39,655 nt of DNA from Saprospirales bacterium (GTDB lineage: Bacteria; Bacteroidota; Bacteroidia; Chitinophagales; Saprospiraceae), in assembly GCA_002698985.1 (NCBI GenBank), contig PAAY01000002.1, positions 1 through 39,655 on the forward strand. The letters run 5' to 3'. Shown here piece by piece: positions 15,625 through 23,389 of the stretch; within the stretch, counting starts at the first letter, position 1; each line of letters opens with the position of its first letter. A program made the position numbers and the translations under genes. The notes below the pieces were generated by a model. That model searched no databases. It was not told where the DNA came from and worked only from the letters and a program-made list of their open reading frames with translations.

Positions 15625-18441
15625 TCAACGGGTAAGGTACATGCTCCGTTGTTTATCCAGGTCCCTGAAGAACGGATCAGACAGGTCTTTGATGAACTGG
15701 ATGGCCTCGCCGGTGGATTTCATTTCCGGGCCGAGCGCTTTGTCCACGCCGGGGAATTTGTTGAAACTGAAAACGGGCACCTTGATGGCAAAGCCTTTGG
15801 GCTGCGGGTGTATGTTAAAATCTTTCAGCTTGTGGGTGCCCAGCATCACTTTCGTCGCAATGTTTAGATAAGGCACGCCGTAAGCTTTGGCAATAAACGG
15901 AGTGGTACGGCTGGCCCGCGGGTTGGCCTCGATGACATAGACTTTTTCATCCTTGATGGCGAACTGAATGTTCAGCAAGCCTTTGATGTTCAAGGCTCTG
16001 GCCAGTTTTTCGGCATAATCCACCATGGTGTTGACTGATTGCACCGACAAGCTGTAGGTCGGAAGTACGGCAGAACTATCGCCGGAGTGGATACCTGCCG
16101 GTTCGATGTGCTCCATGATGCCCATGATGTGTATTTCTTCACCGTCGAAAATGGCATCGATCTCAGCTTCTTTAGCCCTGTCGAGGAAATGATCGATGAG
16201 CACCTTGTTGTCGGGCATGTGCTTGAAAATCCGGAGCACGTGCCTTTCCAGTTCCTTGTCATTGATCACGATGCGCATATCCTGGCCACCGAGCACATAG
16301 CTTGGACGCACCAGCACCGGGTATTTGATTTCATTGGCAATCCGGAGCGCCTCTGTGGCATCATTGGCGACGCCGTATTGTGGATACGGGATGTCCAGTT
16401 CCTTCAACAAATCCGAGAATGCACCCCGGTCTTCGGCCAGGTCCATGTTTTCGAAGCTGGTGCCAATGATGGGTATGCCTTTTTTGCTAAAAGTTTCAGC
16501 CAACTTGAGCGCCGTCTGACCACCGAGCTGAACGATGACACCTTCCGGCTTTTCCAGTTCGATGATTTCATCGAGGTGCTCCCAGAAAATTGGCTCGAAG
16601 TAGAGCTTGTCAGCAACGTCAAAATCCGTGGAAACGGTTTCCGGGTTACAGTTTACCATGATGGCCTCATAGCCAACTTCCCGAATGGCCATCACTCCGT
16701 GTACACAGCAGTAATCGAATTCTATCCCCTGTCCGATGCGGTTGGGGCCTGAGCCCAACACGATGATCTTCTTTCTGTCCGAAGGAACGCTCTCATTTTC
16801 TGTATCAAAAGTGGAATAGAAGTAAGGCGTCTGGGCTTCGAACTCTGCCGCACAGGTATCCACCATTTTGTAAGTACGGCGGATGTTAAGCTCTTTGCGG
16901 ACCTTGGTCACATGCTCTTCGTCCACCCGCATGAGCCAGGCAATTTGTGCGTCGGAATAACCAACCTCTTTCATTTGCCGGAAGAAATCAGCAGGGATAT
17001 CTTCAGGCAGGTTGTATTTCATCAGCTCGTGCTCCATGTCCACCAGGCGTTTGATCTGCTTGATGAACCAGGGATCTATTTTGGTGAGCTTGTGAACCGT
17101 TTTTTCAGGAACGCCCAGCCTCAGGGCATCTTTCAGGCGGAAAATCCGGTCTTCACCAGGCTCTTCCAGTTTCCGGAGGATGTCTTCGGTCCGGATCCAT
17201 TCCTTCATGTCAGCACCGAGGCCCATCCGGTTGTTCTCCAGGCTCTGGCAGGCTTTCTGAAGCGCTTCGAGAAAATTCCGGCCGATGGCCATGACCTCAC
17301 CGACGGATTTCATCTGAAGACCCAGTGTCTGATTGGCACCGGGGAACTTTTGGAAGTTCCAACGGGGCATTTTGACGATGACGTAATCCAGCGTCGGTTC
17401 AAAGTAAGCGCTGGTATTGCCGGTAATCTGATTTTTGAGCTCATCGAGGTTGTACCCGATGGCCAGTTTGGCTGCAATCTTCGCAATGGGATACCCTGTG
17501 GCCTTACTGGCCAGGGCTGAACTCCGGCTCACCCGTGGGTTGATCTCGATCACGATCAGATCCTCTGTTTCGGGGTCAATGGCAAACTGGATGTTGCACC
17601 CCCCGGCAAAGTTTCCGAGGGAACGCATGGCGTGGATGGCCTGGTCCCGCATCTTTTGGTAAGCCGTGTCACTCAGCGTCATCGCTGGCGCAACGGTGAT
17701 GCTGTCGCCGGTATGCACCCCCATGGGGTCGAGGTTTTCCACCACGCAGATGATCACCACGTTGTCAGCGGCATCCCGCAACAATTCAAGTTCGTATTCT
17801 TTCCAACCGAGAACGGCCTTCTCCACCAGCACCTCGTGCGTTGGCGACATGGAAAGGCCCCGCCTGAGCGCCTCTTCAAAATCTTCCTCTTTGTGAACGA
17901 AAGCAGCACCGGTTCCACCCAGGGTATAAGAAGGGCGAATTACCAGCGGGAATCCGATCTCCTGTGCTGCTTCCATGCCTTCGAGAAAGGAGTTGGCAAT
18001 TTTGGAAGGTGCCACGGAGAGCCCTTCTTCGATCATGTGTACACGGAAGGCTTCCCGGTTTTCGGTTAGTTCGATGGCGTCGATATCAACTCCGATGAGC
18101 CTGACACCGTATTTCTCCCAAATGCCCAACTTGTCAACTTCGATGGCGAGGTTGAGGGCGGTCTGTCCTCCCATAGTTGGAAGAACCGCATCGATTTTCC
18201 TTTCCTGAAGGATGTGCTCGATGCTCTCCACTGTCAGTGGCATGAGGTAGATATGATCCGCAGTTACGGGGTCGGTCATGATGGTGGCCGGGTTGGAATT
18301 GATAAGCGTTACCTCAATTCCCTCTTCTCGCAAAGAGCGGCTGGCCTGCGATCCAGAATAGTCAAATTCACAAGCCTGACCAATGATAATAGGTCCGCTA
18401 CCGATGATCAGTACGGATTTGATGGAAGTATCTTTAGGCAT
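15625..18441 (-). CDS. carB: Carbamoyl-phosphate synthase large subunit, without MGS allosteric domain
   Basis: Makes carbamoyl phosphate from bicarbonate, ammonia (from the CarA glutaminase) and two ATP, feeding arginine and pyrimidine synthesis. The 938-residue product has both ATP-grasp halves. The first opens [19 protein letters not shown] and has [10 protein letters not shown]; the second has [19 protein letters not shown] and [11 protein letters not shown]. It ends just after [20 protein letters not shown], where E. coli CarB (1073 residues, from memory) continues for about 135 residues with the MGS-like domain that binds UMP, IMP and ornithine. The gene ends in a normal stop followed by a clean terminator, so this is a natural short form rather than a truncation. 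carA is not in the window. The leader shows attenuator-like structure (see 18471-18568). Confidence 0.96.
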   Translation of the reverse strand: MPKDTSIKSVLIIGSGPIIIGQACEFDYSGSQASRSLREEGIEVTLINSNPATIMTDPVTADHIYLMPLTVESIEHILQERKIDAVLPTMGGQTALNLAIEVDKLGIWEKYGVRLIGVDIDAIELTENREAFRVHMIEEGLSVAPSKIANSFLEGMEAAQEIGFPLVIRPSYTLGGTGAAFVHKEEDFEEALRRGLSMSPTHEVLVEKAVLGWKEYELELLRDAADNVVIICVVENLDPMGVHTGDSITVAPAMTLSDTAYQKMRDQAIHAMRSLGNFAGGCNIQFAIDPETEDLIVIEINPRVSRSSALASKATGYPIAKIAAKLAIGYNLDELKNQITGNTSAYFEPTLDYVIVKMPRWNFQKFPGANQTLGLQMKSVGEVMAIGRNFLEALQKACQSLENNRMGLGADMKEWIRTEDILRKLEEPGEDRIFRLKDALRLGVPEKTVHKLTKIDPWFIKQIKRLVDMEHELMKYNLPEDIPADFFRQMKEVGYSDAQIAWLMRVDEEHVTKVRKELNIRRTYKMVDTCAAEFEAQTPYFYSTFDTENESVPSDRKKIIVLGSGPNRIGQGIEFDYCCVHGVMAIREVGYEAIMVNCNPETVSTDFDVADKLYFEPIFWEHLDEIIELEKPEGVIVQLGGQTALKLAETFSKKGIPIIGTSFENMDLAEDRGAFSDLLKELDIPYPQYGVANDATEALRIANEIKYPVLVRPSYVLGGQDMRIVINDKELERHVLRIFKHMPDNKVLIDHFLDRAKEAEIDAIFDGEEIHIMGIMEHIEPAGIHSGDSSAVLPTYSLSVQSVNTMVDYAEKLARALNIKGLLNIQFAIKDEKVYVIEANPRASRTTPFIAKAYGVPYLNIATKVMLGTHKLKDFNIHPQPKGFAIKVPVFSFNKFPGVDKALGPEMKSTGEAIQFIKDLSDPFFRDLDKQRSMYLTR

Positions 18442-18470
18442 AGGAAGGAAGACGTTTACCCGAAGGGGCT

Positions 18471-18524
18471 TTAAAAAAAGACTTCAGTAGTCTGGAGGAT
18501 GCGACTGCTGAAGTCTTTTACCAT
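18471..18524 (-). CDS. Putative 17-residue carB leader peptide
   Basis: An ATG frame at 18524 encodes [17 protein letters not shown] and stops with TAA at 18473-18471. It starts about 7 nt after the predicted transcription start and spans the terminator hairpin, its last two sense codons being TTT TTT of the U-run. A ribosome translating it would sit on the stem and prevent it from forming. Small size means chance cannot be excluded. Confidence 0.4.
   Translation of the reverse strand: MVKDFSSRILQTTEVFF
18474..18520 (-). terminator. Terminator hairpin inside the carB leader (possible attenuator)
   Basis: On the minus strand a 17-bp stem (AAAAGACTTCAGCAGTC arm, one C-A mismatch), a 10-nt loop and a run of seven Ts. 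It lies between the M28 peptidase stop (18583) and carB (start 18441), and downstream of the only good promoter seen for carB. It may end the M28 transcript, attenuate carB, or both. Confidence 0.8.
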
Positions 18525-18537
18525 GTTTTTCGGGGCG

Positions 18538-18568
18538 CAAAGGTAAGGGGTAGTCCCCGACTGGCAAA
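18538..18568 (-). promoter_or_regulatory. Near-consensus promoter for carB
   Basis: On the minus strand TTTG (18568-18565), a 19-nt spacer, then TACCTTTG (18545-18538). This matches the Bacteroidota -33/-7 pattern in both boxes and spacing. Predicted start near 18531. Confidence 0.75.
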
Positions 18569-18582
18569 GCCGTGTAAATCAA

Positions 18583-19971
18583 TTATTTCAAGCCATATTG
18601 ATCAATGAGGTAAACCAAACTCAAAATGGCCGCTGTTCCGAGTTCCAGCTCCCGTTTGTTCACTGTTTCAAAAGTATCAGCTGCAGTATGGTGGTAATCG
18701 AAATAGCGCTGGGAATCCGGCTCGTAGCCGACCAGCAGAGCATTTTGGGCTCTAAGCGGTGAGATATCAGCTCCTCCGCCACCTTTCTTGATGTGCAGGT
18801 AGTAAGGCTCCAACAGAGGCGACCACTGCTGCATGGCGGTCAGCCGCTCGACGAAAAGGTGTGAATTGCCGTCCACTGTAAACCCACGGGGGGTGAACCC
18901 ACCTCTATCTGATTCAATCGCCACCAAATGGTTTTCACCCAGCCGAGCGGCTTCCTCTGCGTAAGTCCGGCCACCCCGGAGGCCATTTTCTTCATTCATA
19001 AACAGCACACAGCGGATGGTGTGCTTTGGTTGGTAGTTCAGCCTTTTCATCAGTTGGAGCACATCCATTGCCTGGACACAACCCGCACCATCGTCATGGG
19101 CTCCTTCTCCGATGTCCCAGGAATCCAGGTGCCCGCCAACCAGGATGATTTCGTCCGGATTTTCACTTCCTTTGATTTCGCCAATAACATTGTAGGAAAG
19201 CTTGTCTTCCAATTGGGTGCAGTGTGTCTCCATGTAAACGTGCACCGGGCCTGCCTTCAGAGCCTTGCTCAGCAATTCCGCATCATTGGTGCTGATTGCC
19301 ATTGCGGGGATTTTTGGGAGATCATCCCGGTATCTTAGTCCTCCGGTATGCGGCACATCATCCAACGCTGAAGCCATGGACCTCACCAGGGTGCCAACTG
19401 CGCCATACCGTGCGGCTTCAGAAGGGCCGTTTGCACGCTGGCCTACGGCACCGCCATAGGCTCTGAAAGTATTCAACTGAGTTGGATCAAACGGCCTGTT
19501 GAAAAACACAATTTTCCCTTTTACACCTGCTTCACCCAGTTTTTCCAGTTCCTCAAAGCTTTGCACTTCAACAACCTCAGCTGAAATGCCCGCCATGCCA
19601 GTACCAACTGAACCGCCCAGTGTCACCGCCTTTAAATCCATAGAGCCCATCACGGAGGCGCTAATCCTCACGACCTCTTTATCTCCCCTTACCCAATGGG
19701 GAACCATTACAGGCATCAACCAGACAGAGTCCAGCCCCAGCGTATCGAGCACCTGTTTGGTGTATTCAACGGCAGCGGCGGCCTCCGGAGAACCACTGAG
19801 CCGGCCCCCAATTTCTTTGGTGAGGTACCTCAACCAGTCGTATGCCCTGCCTTCGGTTAAGGCCGAATCATGGATTTTTTTGATGAAGAATGCGTCTGCA
19901 TTTTCCTGTGCGAGTAAACTAAAAGTAGTGCTGACACTAAGAAGCAGGACTAAAAATCGTTTTGCAAGCAT
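18583..19971 (-). CDS. Secreted M28-family metallopeptidase (PGCP-like aminopeptidase)
   Basis: A 462-residue zinc aminopeptidase/carboxypeptidase of the M28 family, resembling plasma glutamate carboxypeptidase. The signal peptide is about 1-21 (ending SLLAQ). A PA-type insert lies around 125-245. The di-zinc site is visible as GGHLDSWD (279-286, H281), AHDDGAG (291-297, D293), NEENG (326-330, E327/E328), ESD near 353-355 and DYHHTAADT (425-433). It is expected to trim peptides in the periplasm or outside the cell; the exact substrate is unknown. Transcription probably ends at the hairpin 18474-18520. No convincing promoter seen; CATCTTTG at 19998-19991 (minus) is one base off a -7 box. Confidence 0.92.
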   Translation of the reverse strand: MLAKRFLVLLLSVSTTFSLLAQENADAFFIKKIHDSALTEGRAYDWLRYLTKEIGGRLSGSPEAAAAVEYTKQVLDTLGLDSVWLMPVMVPHWVRGDKEVVRISASVMGSMDLKAVTLGGSVGTGMAGISAEVVEVQSFEELEKLGEAGVKGKIVFFNRPFDPTQLNTFRAYGGAVGQRANGPSEAARYGAVGTLVRSMASALDDVPHTGGLRYRDDLPKIPAMAISTNDAELLSKALKAGPVHVYMETHCTQLEDKLSYNVIGEIKGSENPDEIILVGGHLDSWDIGEGAHDDGAGCVQAMDVLQLMKRLNYQPKHTIRCVLFMNEENGLRGGRTYAEEAARLGENHLVAIESDRGGFTPRGFTVDGNSHLFVERLTAMQQWSPLLEPYYLHIKKGGGGADISPLRAQNALLVGYEPDSQRYFDYHHTAADTFETVNKRELELGTAAILSLVYLIDQYGLK

Positions 19972-20172
19972 TGAAAATCTGAGTTTAGGTCAAAGATGTT
20001 TGAAGGAAATGGCAAATAAAGCCAAAATCTGCGGCAAGGCTCAAACGTAAAATTTCGTTTCGGAAACCTACCGATAAAGCGAAGGAAGTAAAGCAACCCT
20101 CTCGTCACCCCTAAGGTTTTTCGCTCATGAGAAAGCTTGGGTGAAGGATTTTTTCAAAAAAAATCATTTGGA

Positions 20173-20205
20173 TTTGGCAATTTGCAGAAAAGGACATTAA
20201 ATTTG
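20173..20205 (+). promoter_or_regulatory. Consensus promoter with no adjacent gene
   Basis: TTTG (20173-20176), a 21-nt spacer, and TAAATTTG (20198-20205). Both boxes match the Bacteroidota pattern. Predicted start near 20212. The next gene begins 270 nt downstream, beyond a strong terminator. Confidence 0.6.
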
Positions 20206-20211
20206 CCAACA

Positions 20212-20323
20212 GAAAGTAATCGTAAGAATTACACAAAGAAATTCACCCCAAAATCCACAAGAGTAATTTGGTTTTATTTGGTTAGGGCTGAGGTAGTGCT
20301 ACAAGCGCTGCCTCTTTTTTTTT
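20212..20323 (+). ncRNA. Candidate ~110-nt small RNA or attenuated leader
   Basis: The interval lies between a consensus promoter and a strong intrinsic terminator, and no credible coding frame fills it. It may be a free-standing small RNA, or a leader whose terminator controls the downstream sigma factor gene. I do not recognise it as 6S or any named family. The rest of 19972-20482 shows only a second promoter (20398-20405). Confidence 0.45.
20290..20323 (+). terminator. Orphan plus-strand terminator
   Basis: GAGGTAGTGC pairs with GCGCTGCCTC (two G-U pairs) around TACAA, followed by nine Ts (20315-20323). No plus-strand gene lies upstream for more than 14 kb; the M28 gene is on the other strand. 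On the minus strand there is no T-run. Confidence 0.85.
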
Positions 20324-20397
20324 GGTGCAACCTGTGTCTTTTCCTTTCAAAAGCCGTCCAAAAGTATCAACAGTCTGTATTAAAAAACGATTTTTGC

Positions 20398-20405
20398 TAC
20401 CTTCA
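20398..20405 (+). promoter_or_regulatory. Candidate -7 box TACCTTCA for the sigma factor operon
   Basis: Close to TAnnTTTG and preceded by TTTTTGC, a common context in this phylum. It lies 77 nt before the ATG at 20483 and downstream of the orphan terminator. The -33 box is weak. Confidence 0.4.
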
Positions 20406-20482
20406 TCGGTCAATTAGTTACCCGAATAGCCCTTTCAATACATCAACAACATACCATTCGTTTGGGGTAGCATAACAGTTTA

Positions 20483-21058
20483 ATGGGAACAGAAGGACAT
20501 TCCAAAGAAGCAGATTTAGTAGTGATCCAGGAGTATCTTCGGACGAAGGATTCCCGTCACTTCTCTACCCTGTACAAACGCTACGCCCCAAAAGTCTATG
20601 GCAAGTGCATTTCCCTGTTGAAAGACGAGCACCTTGCCCGTGACGCTGCCCAGGAAATCTTTTTGAAAATATTTCTGAACCTCAGCCGCTTTGCAGCTCA
20701 GTCGAAGTTCTCTACGTGGGTTTACTCGATCACGTATAACTACTGTATCGATTTACTCCGGAAGAAGAAAAAGATGACCAATCTTTTTGACGATGAGATG
20801 GAGCGGCTTCCTGACATCGAAGAGGATGAGGTGCCAGATGAAGAACTGCTGGCCATGGAGGTAAGCAGGTTGAGGGTGGTATTGGACCAGATCCCCCTCG
20901 ATGACAAGGCAATTCTGTTGATGAAGTACCAGGATGAATTGATGATCAAGGAGATCGCTCAAATCCTGGGCAAAACGGAAAGTGCCGTCAAAATGAAGAT
21001 CAAAAGGGCCAAACACAAGGCCCAAAAAGTTTATAAAGAGCTCTTCAATGAGCATTAG
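20483..21058 (+). CDS. ECF-type RNA polymerase sigma factor
   Basis: A 191-residue sigma-70 family factor of the extracytoplasmic-function type, directing RNA polymerase to a special promoter set. Region 2 (about 28-95) contains DAAQEIFLKIFLNL and FSTWVYSITYNYCIDLLR; region 4 (about 130-185) ends with a helix-turn-helix, KEIAQILGKTESAVKMKIKRA. The two are joined by an acidic linker rich in D and E. It heads a tight plus-strand gene run: a small acidic protein 11 nt downstream, then an MscS channel and a DUF3078 protein. No classical anti-sigma factor with a zinc site is adjacent; the 95-residue neighbour is the obvious candidate regulator, but that is inference. Confidence 0.92.
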   Translation: MGTEGHSKEADLVVIQEYLRTKDSRHFSTLYKRYAPKVYGKCISLLKDEHLARDAAQEIFLKIFLNLSRFAAQSKFSTWVYSITYNYCIDLLRKKKKMTNLFDDEMERLPDIEEDEVPDEELLAMEVSRLRVVLDQIPLDDKAILLMKYQDELMIKEIAQILGKTESAVKMKIKRAKHKAQKVYKELFNEH

Positions 21059-21069
21059 CGTGCTAACAC

Positions 21070-21357
21070 ATGGAGACCACCAAAAACAGTTTCAAGCTGA
21101 TGATGGAGGAGGATGAACTACAACATCCGCCACCTCCTGAAATCGAACAATCCGTTTTGGGCAGTTTGCAGATTCTGCAAATGATGGCCCAGGCCATGGA
21201 ATTGTACATCCCCAAGGCACTGGAGATGTTTGTGTTGACACTTGGTGGTACCATCAAAGAAATAGATGCTTCTGCCTCTCCGGAAGGCAGCCTTGGTGAG
21301 TCCTCCGGAGACGAAGAGCCAAAAAGCAATGACCTGACGCAAAAGGATGACCGATAG
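21070..21357 (+). CDS. Small acidic protein of unknown function next to the sigma factor
   Basis: A 95-residue protein I do not recognise. It starts 11 nt after the sigma factor stop and ends 46 nt before the MscS gene, so it is almost certainly translated as part of the operon. Both ends are strongly polar and acidic (EEDELQHPPPPEIEQ at the start; SGDEEPKSNDLTQKDD at the end). The centre (about 30-62) is an amphipathic to hydrophobic helix, LQILQMMAQAMELYIPKALEMF. No signal peptide and no cysteines. By position it could control the sigma factor or be an accessory to the channel; neither is shown. Confidence 0.7.
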   Translation: METTKNSFKLMMEEDELQHPPPPEIEQSVLGSLQILQMMAQAMELYIPKALEMFVLTLGGTIKEIDASASPEGSLGESSGDEEPKSNDLTQKDDR

Positions 21358-21403
21358 TTTTACCTGGTCATTCAGAACACCCAAAATGTGCTAAATACCG
21401 AAT

Positions 21404-22228
21404 ATGGACATCGTTGAAATTGTATCCGCTGTATTATTGAGATTTGCTGAAGCACTTCCCAATGTATTGGGAGCCATCATCGTATTTCTGGTAGGTTGGT
21501 TGTTTTCCAAACTGGTGTCGAAGTCGCTTTACAAAGTGCTCAATTCAATCAACATCAACAGGTACGCTGAAAAACTGAACCAGACCGACTTTGCGACCAA
21601 AGCCAATTTCAGACTGGACCTCAGCAAGTTCCTTTCGAAGCTTATCTACTTTCTGCTCCTCCTCATCACCGCCATGGCAGCTACGGACGTTTTGGGCATG
21701 CCGATCGTATCCAAAATGGTGAGCGATCTCATTGCCTACTTGCCTCGCCTTTTGTCGGCCATCGCCCTGTTCGTCATTGGAATCTACATAGCAGAGTTTG
21801 TGAAGAAAATCGTGCAGGCCTCATGCGAAGCATTGAACATCAGCTCCGGCCCCATCATTGCCAACTTCGTTTTCTACCTCATATTTCTGACCCTTACTGT
21901 CAGTGCGCTGGCTCAGGCCAGCATCGAAACTGATCTGATCACCAGCAACCTTACCGTTATATTAGGTGGTGTTGTGGCAGCCTTTGCCATTGGCTATGGC
22001 TTTGCATCCCGTGACACCATGGCCAACTTCATCGCTAGCTTTTACAGCAAGAGCAAAGTGAAAGTCGGTGATGTGATCAGCCTCGACGGCTCCACCGGAA
22101 AGGTCATTGACATTGACAACACATCCATCACTTTGCAGGCAGAAGGCAAGATCGTAGTGATACCTTTGAAAAAACTTACGTCTGAAAAGCTCGAGATCTA
22201 TTCGGATGGCAAGTCCCTTCCGAAATAG
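21404..22228 (+). CDS. Small-conductance mechanosensitive channel family (MscS-like) protein
   Basis: A 274-residue inner-membrane protein of the MscS superfamily, which releases solutes under osmotic down-shock. Five hydrophobic segments are visible: about 16-38, 66-85, 100-122, 137-160 and 170-192. The first two-thirds resemble the 'conserved TM helix' repeats found in Bacteroidota homologues (LPNVLGAIIVFLVGWLFSK and LPRLLSAIALFVIGIYIAEF are alike). The last helix and beta domain carry the family signature GYGFASRDTMANFIAS followed by VGDVIS and GKVIDIDNTSITLQ. The large C-terminal cytoplasmic cage of E. coli MscS is missing, so it is a short form. Context with an ECF sigma factor suggests an envelope or osmotic response. 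Confidence 0.87.
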   Translation: MDIVEIVSAVLLRFAEALPNVLGAIIVFLVGWLFSKLVSKSLYKVLNSININRYAEKLNQTDFATKANFRLDLSKFLSKLIYFLLLLITAMAATDVLGMPIVSKMVSDLIAYLPRLLSAIALFVIGIYIAEFVKKIVQASCEALNISSGPIIANFVFYLIFLTLTVSALAQASIETDLITSNLTVILGGVVAAFAIGYGFASRDTMANFIASFYSKSKVKVGDVISLDGSTGKVIDIDNTSITLQAEGKIVVIPLKKLTSEKLEIYSDGKSLPK

Positions 22229-22277
22229 AACCCTCGAAAAGTTCATTAACCACTCATCAAAACCAAAAAAATCAACT

Positions 22278-23237
22278 ATGCGAAAGGTTGTATTTATGAT
22301 TCTGGCATTTGCCGGATGGGCTGTTTCATTGCATGCCCAGGAAATTGACCAACTCAAAGCCCAGAAAGCCGAAAAAAAGGCTCAGATTGCCGCACTGCAA
22401 GCCGAAGTTTCTTCGCTCGATGCACAAATTGCCGAGCTGCAGGGGCCTGCCGGTTGGCAGTTCGGATCTACGGGAACCCTGGGCTTGAATTTTTCCAGTT
22501 TCAACAATTGGGTTTCATCGGATGCTCCCAACACATTTGCCAGCACCATCGGCTTTTCCGGTTCGGCTTTCGCCAACCTCGATGAAGAGAAATTCTTCTG
22601 GCGCAATTCAGCATTGCTCAACGTTGCGAAGACAAAACTGGACACCGACACGGAAGACGGCATCGATGCCGATTACGAAACTTCTGCTGATGCCTTCGGG
22701 ATTTCTTCGCTTTACGGCCACAAGCTATCTCCAAAACTGGCCATCTCGGCCCTGGGGGAGTACCGCACCACTTTTTTGAGCAACTTCAACAACCCGGGAT
22801 TTCTCGATCTGGGTACGGGTGCCACCTGGACCCCCATCAACAACATGGTGGTGGTCATCCATCCGCTGAACTACAACATCGTAATGTCCAAAAGCGGCAC
22901 CAACTACAACTCCAGCCTGGGTGCCAAGATCGTGGCTGACTACGGCCGGCAACTGCCACGTGGCATTGCCTGGAAAACCAACCTGTCCACCTTCCTCAGC
23001 TACAAGGACATTTCCAACCTCTCCAACTGGATCTGGACCAACAGTTTTTCCTTCAATGTCTGGAAAGGCATTGGCGTAGGTTTTGAGTTCGGCCTCAAGA
23101 ACAACAAACAGGAAGCTTACAACTACAAGTTGAAAACCGATGGCCTCGATCCGGAGACCTTTCAAATCGGAGACCTGAGCAGCGATGACAATCCCTTGCA
23201 GACTTACTGGCTGCTCGGCTTTACCTATAAGCTGTAA
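22278..23237 (+). CDS. DUF3078-like outer-membrane protein with N-terminal coiled coil
   Basis: A 319-residue exported protein. The start at 22278 gives a clean signal peptide (MRKVVFMILAFAGWAVSLHAQ); a longer frame back to 22206 overlaps the channel gene and has no such signal. Residues about 22-56 form a short charged coiled coil (QLKAQKAEKKAQIAALQAE). The rest is a series of beta strands with alternating hydrophobic residues, starting GWQFGSTGTLGLNFSSFNNW and ending LLGFTYKL with a terminal hydrophobic residue, as expected of an outer-membrane barrel. This matches my memory of DUF3078 proteins of Bacteroidota, whose role is unknown. Last gene of the sigma-channel run; terminator at 23263-23295. 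Confidence 0.82.
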   Translation: MRKVVFMILAFAGWAVSLHAQEIDQLKAQKAEKKAQIAALQAEVSSLDAQIAELQGPAGWQFGSTGTLGLNFSSFNNWVSSDAPNTFASTIGFSGSAFANLDEEKFFWRNSALLNVAKTKLDTDTEDGIDADYETSADAFGISSLYGHKLSPKLAISALGEYRTTFLSNFNNPGFLDLGTGATWTPINNMVVVIHPLNYNIVMSKSGTNYNSSLGAKIVADYGRQLPRGIAWKTNLSTFLSYKDISNLSNWIWTNSFSFNVWKGIGVGFEFGLKNNKQEAYNYKLKTDGLDPETFQIGDLSSDDNPLQTYWLLGFTYKL

Positions 23238-23262
23238 GTCATTGATTGCAAGAAGTGAAAGA

Positions 23263-23295
23263 AGGGCTGGCGCCGTCGTGTCAGCCCTTTTCTTT
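23263..23295 (+). terminator. Terminator of the sigma factor-MscS-DUF3078 operon
   Basis: AAGGGCTG pairs with CAGCCCTT across a 12-nt loop, followed by TTCTTTTT. It lies 26 nt after the DUF3078 gene. Confidence 0.8.
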
Positions 23296-23342
23296 TTCAT
23301 TCCTTCGGCAAATGCTGCCCCTGCTGAATTGCGGAGAGTCCA

Positions 23343-23350
23343 TACCTTTG
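23343..23350 (+). promoter_or_regulatory. -7 box TACCTTTG for the acyl-CoA genes
   Basis: Exact match to TAnnTTTG, 40 nt before the ATG at 23390. No clear TTTG at the -33 distance. Confidence 0.5.
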
Positions 23351-23389
23351 GCCCTTCGGAAAACCAGATTTTAACCAAATTGCGAAGCG

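Noticed and set aside
20137-20475. 112-codon plus-strand frame before the sigma factor
   Set aside because: It spans a promoter, a terminator with nine Ts and a second promoter, and its translation has no family resemblance.
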